A DNA stretch of 9,383 bases from Campylobacteraceae bacterium (GTDB taxonomy: Bacteria > Campylobacterota > Campylobacteria > Campylobacterales > Sulfurovaceae), in NCBI GenBank assembly GCA_026985655.1, contig JALSQB010000156.1, forward strand, positions 1-9,383, written 5' to 3'. The first letter of the stretch is position 1. Each line of letters opens with the position of its first letter. The translations under genes were made by a program, and so were the position numbers. This document shows, piece after piece, positions 6,225 through 9,383 of the stretch. The notes under the pieces are model-generated. The model was not told where the DNA came from. It worked only from the letters and a program-made list of their open reading frames with translations, and did no database searches.

Positions 6225-6592
6225 TACCATACCTCTGGAGCAAGTGATACAATTTTCATAAACCCTGAGTATCTAGTTTCTCTAGCTACAGGTCCAAAAA
6301 TACGGGTACCAATTGGTTGATTTTTGTCATCAATAATTACAGCAGCATTGTCGTCAAATCTGATTAAAGAACCATTTTCACGTTGAATCTCTTTGTGAGT
6401 TCGTACAACTACGGCTTTAACTACCTTACCTTTTTTTACTTTTCCTGTTGGAAGAGCTTTTTTAACAGAGGCAACAATTACGTCACCTACTGAAGCATAT
6501 CTTCTTTTTGACCCACCAAGAACTTTGATACACATAATTTCTTTTGCACCAGAGTTGTCAGCCACTGTTAATCTTGTAAAACCTTGGATCAT
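6224..6592 (-). CDS. rplN: 50S ribosomal protein L14
   Basis: L14 lies at the subunit interface of the large subunit and forms bridges to 16S rRNA; it is also where the silencing factor RsfS binds. The 122-residue protein has the standard length. It starts MIQGFTRLTVADNSGAKEI and contains GGSKRRYASVGDVIVASVKK (26-45), the KGKVVKAVVVRT stretch, and the C-terminal GTRIFGPVARE and KIVSLAPEVW, all family hallmarks. It overlaps the rpsQ stop by one base (TAATG) upstream and the rplX start by one base downstream, so three consecutive genes are coupled in this way. Confidence 0.98.
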   Translation of the reverse strand: MIQGFTRLTVADNSGAKEIMCIKVLGGSKRRYASVGDVIVASVKKALPTGKVKKGKVVKAVVVRTHKEIQRENGSLIRFDDNAAVIIDDKNQPIGTRIFGPVARETRYSGFMKIVSLAPEVW

Positions 6593-6840
6593 TACTCTTC
6601 TCCCTCTTTTACAATTTCAAGTAGTCTAAAAGTTTTTCTTTTTGACATTGGTCTACACTCAATCGCAGAGATAGTATCTCCTACTTTTGCTGTAGCTTTT
6701 TCATCATGAATAAGATACTTCTTAAATCTTTTTACTGTTTTGTGGTATCGTGGGTGAATAACTTTACGTTCAACAACAATAGTAGCTGTTTTTTCACCTG
6801 CGATTTTAATTACTGTACCAGTTATTTGTCTTTTTGGCAT
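6592..6840 (-). CDS. rpsQ: 30S ribosomal protein S17
   Basis: S17 is a primary 16S rRNA-binding protein with an OB-fold, needed early in assembly of the 5' domain of the small subunit. The 82-residue protein shows GTVIKIAGEKTATIVVERKV near the N-terminus, HPRYHKTVKRFKKYLIHDE in the middle and VGDTISAIECRPMSKRKTF with RLLEIV at the end, the S17 signature. The start follows AAGGGG with 7-nt spacing, 11 nt after rpmC. Its last codons (GAG GGA GAA GAG TAA) are purine-rich and probably act as the ribosome site for the overlapping rplN start. Confidence 0.97.
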   Translation of the reverse strand: MPKRQITGTVIKIAGEKTATIVVERKVIHPRYHKTVKRFKKYLIHDEKATAKVGDTISAIECRPMSKRKTFRLLEIVKEGEE

Positions 6841-6851
6841 ACTCGCACCCC

Positions 6852-7040
6852 TTACTTCGCAGCAGCTGTAATGGCTGTTTTAATTCTAGCGATATCTTTT
6901 TTCGCTACTCTCAACTCACTAGTGTTAGTAAGTTGCATTGTTTTTTGCTTTGCTTTAAGACCAAAAAGCTCTAGCTTTTTCTCTTTAAGTAATGCATTTA
7001 ATTCATCAACCGTTTTATCTTTAATGCTAGTATATTTCAT
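6852..7040 (-). CDS. rpmC: 50S ribosomal protein L29
   Basis: L29 sits beside the peptide exit tunnel of the large subunit near L23, where trigger factor and SRP dock. The 62-residue protein is a two-helix coiled hairpin, as expected: MKYTSIKDKTVDELNALLKE at the N-terminus, a TMQLTNTSEL turn and the conserved KKDIARIKTAI at the C-terminus. Its ATG lies inside the end of rplP, giving a 14-nt overlap. The start is supported by an AAAGGA box with 5-nt spacing and by the MKYT N-terminus that I recall from Campylobacterota relatives, so the overlap appears real. Confidence 0.96.
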   Translation of the reverse strand: MKYTSIKDKTVDELNALLKEKKLELFGLKAKQKTMQLTNTSELRVAKKDIARIKTAITAAAK

Positions 7041-7452
7041 TAGAATCCTTTGCAGAGATAATCTTACATTGAAATGGAAGTTTATGCAGTGCCAATGTTA
7101 ATGCTGAACGTGCAACATCTTCAGGAACACCAGCTACTTCAAATACAATTCTTCCTGGCTTAATGTTCATAACCCATTCTTCAACTGCACCTTTACCTTT
7201 ACCCATTCTTGTTTCAAGTGGTTTTCTTGTCAAAGGCTTATCTGGGAAAACTCTAATCCAAGATTTACCTTGTCTTTTCATTTCACGTGTCATGGTAATT
7301 CTGGCAGCTTCAATCTGACGAGAGTTAATTCTCCCTGCTGATACTGCTTTAAGTGCGTATTCACCAAATTCAATCTTGTTACCAAGAAAAGATTTACCTC
7401 TATTACGACCCTTCATTACCTTACGAAATTTAGTTCTTTTAGGCATTAACAT
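7027..7452 (-). CDS. rplP: 50S ribosomal protein L16
   Basis: L16 lies near the A site and peptidyl transferase centre of the large subunit and organises aminoacyl-tRNA binding. The 141-residue protein starts MLMPKRTKFRKVMKGRNRGK and contains ARITMTREMKRQGKSWIRVF, PLETRMGKGKGAVEEWV (with the conserved RMGKGKG at 82-88) and KPGRIVFEVAGVPEDVAR (98-115). The start at 7452, not the Met at codon 3, matches the usual MLxPKRTK form; an AGAGG box lies 9 nt upstream in the last rpsC codons. The gap to rpsC is 2 nt, and the C-terminus overlaps rpmC by 14 nt. Confidence 0.97.
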   Translation of the reverse strand: MLMPKRTKFRKVMKGRNRGKSFLGNKIEFGEYALKAVSAGRINSRQIEAARITMTREMKRQGKSWIRVFPDKPLTRKPLETRMGKGKGAVEEWVMNIKPGRIVFEVAGVPEDVARSALTLALHKLPFQCKIISAKDSNEIY

Positions 7453-7454
7453 AA

Positions 7455-8153
7455 TTATTCACCTCTCTTTTGACGTGGTTTACGACCACCTCTTTGTTCT
7501 TCTTTTGGTTCAGCTTGAATACCTTTAGCAAGTACTTCACCTTTGAAAATCCAAACTTTAATACCAATGATTCCATAAGTAGTTTGAGCTTCTGCGAAAC
7601 CATAATCAATTTTAGCTCTAAGTGTATGAAGAGGAACACGTCCTTCTAAGTACCACTCAGTTCTTGCCATTTCAGCACCACCAAGTCTTCCAGAAACAGA
7701 AACTTTAATTCCTTTTGCACCTGATTTTAATGCACCTTGAATAACTTTTTTCATCGCACGTCTAAAGGCAACACGACGCTCTAGTTGAGTCGCTACATTT
7801 TCAGCAGCCAATTGACCAGAAGCTTGCGCTCTTTTTTCTTCTTTAATGTTAAGAGAAATATCTTTTTTGAACATTTTATTTAAAGTTGTTTTCAACTTCT
7901 CAATGTCTGCACCTTTTTTACCAATGATAATTCCAGGTCTAGCAGTCACGATAGTGATTCTTACTTTTTTAGCAGTTCGCTCAATAATAATGTTAGATAC
8001 ACCTGCATAGAAAAGCTCTTTTTTCAAATATTTTCTAAGTTTGTAATCTTCAGCAATAAATGCTGCTGTTCTCTCTTTTTTAGGAAACCATCTTGATTCC
8101 CAGTTTCTGTTGATTCCAAGTCTAAGACCTATAGGATTAACTTTTTGACCCAT
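7455..8153 (-). CDS. rpsC: 30S ribosomal protein S3
   Basis: S3 lines the mRNA entry channel of the small subunit head and takes part in the helicase activity of the ribosome. The 232-residue protein has the MGQKVNPIGLRLG start, a type II KH domain with its GxxG loop at Gly78-Lys79-Lys80-Gly81 (GIIIGKKGADIEKLK), and the C-terminal S3 domain with GRLGGAEMARTEWYLEGRVP (155-174). Arg131, Arg132 and Lys135 (RRAMKK) correspond to the helicase residues reported for E. coli S3. The tail is basic (GGRKPRQKRGE). Only one base separates it from rplV, with AGAGGAAG in the last rplV codons as ribosome site. Confidence 0.98.
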   Translation of the reverse strand: MGQKVNPIGLRLGINRNWESRWFPKKERTAAFIAEDYKLRKYLKKELFYAGVSNIIIERTAKKVRITIVTARPGIIIGKKGADIEKLKTTLNKMFKKDISLNIKEEKRAQASGQLAAENVATQLERRVAFRRAMKKVIQGALKSGAKGIKVSVSGRLGGAEMARTEWYLEGRVPLHTLRAKIDYGFAEAQTTYGIIGIKVWIFKGEVLAKGIQAEPKEEQRGGRKPRQKRGE

Positions 8154-8154
8154 A

Positions 8155-8481
8155 TTATGCTTCCTCTGCTTTTGCTACTTCTACCATGATGTGTGCCGTA
8201 GGCTTTAAGATTCTGCTGGCAGTTCCTCTAGCTCTTGGTCTAAATCTTTTCATCACAGATGCTTTGTCAACTCTACAAGATGTAATTACCACTTCTTCTG
8301 GCTCAAAATCACCATTAGCAACTGCTGATGCAATTACTTTTGAAATTATTCTTGCCGCTTTGTTAGGCATAAATTCTAATGATGCAAGAGCCAATTCAGC
8401 GTTCATACCTTGAACTTCTCTGGCAATCATTCTAGCTTTGTTAGGTGCTACTCTTGTAAATTTTAATACTGCTTTACTCAT
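8155..8481 (-). CDS. rplV: 50S ribosomal protein L22
   Basis: L22 reaches into the peptide exit tunnel with an extended beta hairpin; changes in the hairpin tip cause macrolide resistance in other bacteria. The 108-residue protein (110 in E. coli) shows the globular part with RVAPNKARMIAREVQGM near the N-terminus and VANGDFEPEEVVITSCRVD in the middle. The hairpin region is FRPRARGTASRILKPTAHIM (79-98), with no obvious insertion or deletion by eye. The start lies 3 nt after rpsS, with AAAGGGTAGG across the rpsS end as ribosome site. Confidence 0.97.
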   Translation of the reverse strand: MSKAVLKFTRVAPNKARMIAREVQGMNAELALASLEFMPNKAARIISKVIASAVANGDFEPEEVVITSCRVDKASVMKRFRPRARGTASRILKPTAHIMVEVAKAEEA

Positions 8482-8484
8482 AAC

Positions 8485-8760
8485 CTACCCTTTTCTCTGA
8501 ACAGAACCTTTATGGCCCTTAAATGTTCTAGTTGGTGCAAATTCACCCAGTTTATAACCGACGTGATTTTCTGTAATAAATACAGGAATAAATTGTCTTC
8601 CATTGTGAACATTGATTGTTAAACCAATGAAGTCAGGGAAAACAACTGATCTTCTTGACCAAGTTTTGATTGGTTTGTGAGAACCTTCTTCTTTAGCCTT
8701 AAGAACTTTTTTTCTTAAATGGTCATCTATAAATGGACCTTTTTTAGTTGATCTTGCCAT
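8485..8760 (-). CDS. rpsS: 30S ribosomal protein S19
   Basis: S19 lies at the top of the small subunit head, contacts S13 and forms bridges to the large subunit central protuberance. The 91-residue protein begins MARSTKKGPFIDDHLRKKV and carries the signature GEFAPTRTFKGHKGS near the C-terminus, with SRRSVVFPDFIGLTINVHNG (36-55) in the centre. It lies 9 nt after rplB and the intervening AAGGGTAAGG serves as ribosome site. Confidence 0.97.
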   Translation of the reverse strand: MARSTKKGPFIDDHLRKKVLKAKEEGSHKPIKTWSRRSVVFPDFIGLTINVHNGRQFIPVFITENHVGYKLGEFAPTRTFKGHKGSVQRKG

Positions 8761-8769
8761 ACCTTACCC

Positions 8770-9383
8770 TTACTTCTTTCTCTTAGAGATAATTAATTTA
8801 TCACTAGCTTTTTTCTTACGAGTTTTGTAACCTTTAGTCGGCATACCCCATGGAGAAACAGGATGTCGTCCAGAGTTAGTCTTACCTTCACCACCACCGT
8901 GTGGGTGATCTATTGGGTTCATCGCAGATCCTCTGGTTTGTGGTCTAATACCTCTGTGTCTTTGACGACCAGCTTTACCACCAACAACGTTTGCCCAGTC
9001 TTCTGAACCAACAGTTCCGATAGTTGCTAAACACTCACCAAGAACATATCTCATCTCACCAGATGGAAGTCTTAATGAAACGTATTTACCATCTCTACCC
9101 ATAATTTGAGCATAACCACCAGCTGAACGGGCAATTGTACCACCTTGTCCAACGTTAAGTTCGATGTTGTGAACCAATGTTCCAACAGGAATGGCTTTAA
9201 GACGCATACAGTTTCCTGTAACAATATCAAGTCCAGACTCTGCTGACATAATTTTGTCACCAACTTTCATACCTTTAGCTTGAAGAACATATCTTCTGTC
9301 ACCATCAGTATATTTAACCAAACAAATTCTACAAGTTCTGTATGGGTCGTACTCAACAGTAGCTACTGTTCCTTCAACACCAA
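8770..9383 (-). CDS. rplB: 50S ribosomal protein L2, C-terminal part (runs off right edge)
   Basis: L2 is one of the largest and most conserved large-subunit proteins, needed for subunit joining and peptidyl transfer. The window holds the last 203 codons; roughly the first quarter of the usual 270-280 residues is beyond the right edge. The open frame continues upstream of 9321 to the edge (GVEGTVATVEYDPYRTCRIC, then LVKYTDGDRRY), so the TTG at 9321 is an internal leucine and not a start. The conserved DHPHGGGEG motif, which includes the histidine linked to peptidyl transfer, is present, followed by GRHPVSPWGMPTKGYKTRK and a basic tail ending SKRKK. The two cysteines in RTCRIC replace small residues in E. 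coli L2. Confidence 0.97.
   Translation of the reverse strand, partial: GVEGTVATVEYDPYRTCRICLVKYTDGDRRYVLQAKGMKVGDKIMSAESGLDIVTGNCMRLKAIPVGTLVHNIELNVGQGGTIARSAGGYAQIMGRDGKYVSLRLPSGEMRYVLGECLATIGTVGSEDWANVVGGKAGRQRHRGIRPQTRGSAMNPIDHPHGGGEGKTNSGRHPVSPWGMPTKGYKTRKKKASDKLIISKRKK

Noticed and set aside
5829..8413. Plus-strand open frames opposite rplE-rplN, rpsQ-rplP and rplV (5829-6320, 6706-7101, 8186-8413)
   Set aside because: They are mirror products of AT-rich minus-strand coding sequence, some spanning several real genes, with no ribosome site or plausible protein.
7439..9263. Minus-strand frame-shifted open frames inside rpsC (7439-7639) and rplB (9072-9263)
   Set aside because: The main frame in each place encodes an intact conserved ribosomal protein; these are other-frame shadows.
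8770..9321. A TTG at 9321 as the start of a complete 183-residue rplB
   Set aside because: The frame stays open to the window edge with L2-like sequence, so the TTG is an internal leucine and the gene is truncated only by the window.
1..9383. Search for a mobile element, CRISPR array, tRNA or novel defence system
   Set aside because: Coding density, gene order and families are those of a vertically inherited ribosomal protein locus; no repeats, integrase, transposase or array-like spacing was seen.

Overview
This window is the core of a bacterial ribosomal protein superoperon (joined S10 and spc clusters), written entirely on the minus strand. It starts inside rplB at the right edge and ends with infA near position 796. 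About 800 bp of ordinary accessory sequence follow on the left. The DNA is AT-rich. The gene set suggests a Campylobacterota (epsilonproteobacterial) genome such as Sulfurimonas, Sulfurovum, Arcobacter or a relative. The signs are the order secY-map-infA with no adk, the absence of rpmD (L30) between rpsE and rplO, a zinc-binding S14, and SecY, Map and L29 sequences that resemble this group from memory. The genus cannot be fixed from the sequence alone.

Layout in the direction of transcription (right to left): rplB (partial), rpsS, rplV, rpsC, rplP, rpmC, rpsQ, rplN, rplX, rplE, rpsN (zinc type), rpsH, rplF, rplR, rpsE, rplO, secY, map, infA. From rplB to map the genes are separated by at most 12 nt or overlap, and four junctions share one base as TAATG. 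Only map-infA has a longer gap (33 nt, with a strong Shine-Dalgarno). The block therefore reads as one translationally coupled transcript. It makes large-subunit proteins (L2, L22, L16, L29, L14, L24, L5, L6, L18, L15), small-subunit proteins (S19, S3, S17, S14, S8, S5), the SecY translocon pore, the methionine aminopeptidase that trims new proteins, and initiation factor IF-1.

Downstream of infA a 10-bp perfect hairpin followed by a pyrimidine-rich tract (about 719-765) probably ends the superoperon. The usual next genes (rpmJ, rpsM, rpsK, rpsD, rpoA, rplQ) do not follow. Instead, after a very AT-rich promoter-like stretch, there is a small unrecognised single-pass membrane protein (245-628). 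After another short promoter-like region with an inverted repeat comes the start of a class V PLP-dependent aminotransferase that runs off the left edge.

No stretch over 300 bp lacks a gene; the longest gaps are about 167 bp (629-795) and 89 bp (156-244). I see no mobile element, CRISPR array, tRNA or rRNA, and no novel system. The points worth a second look are modest: the unknown membrane protein, the two upstream regulatory regions, the break after infA, the missing rpmD, and two start codons that should be moved inward.
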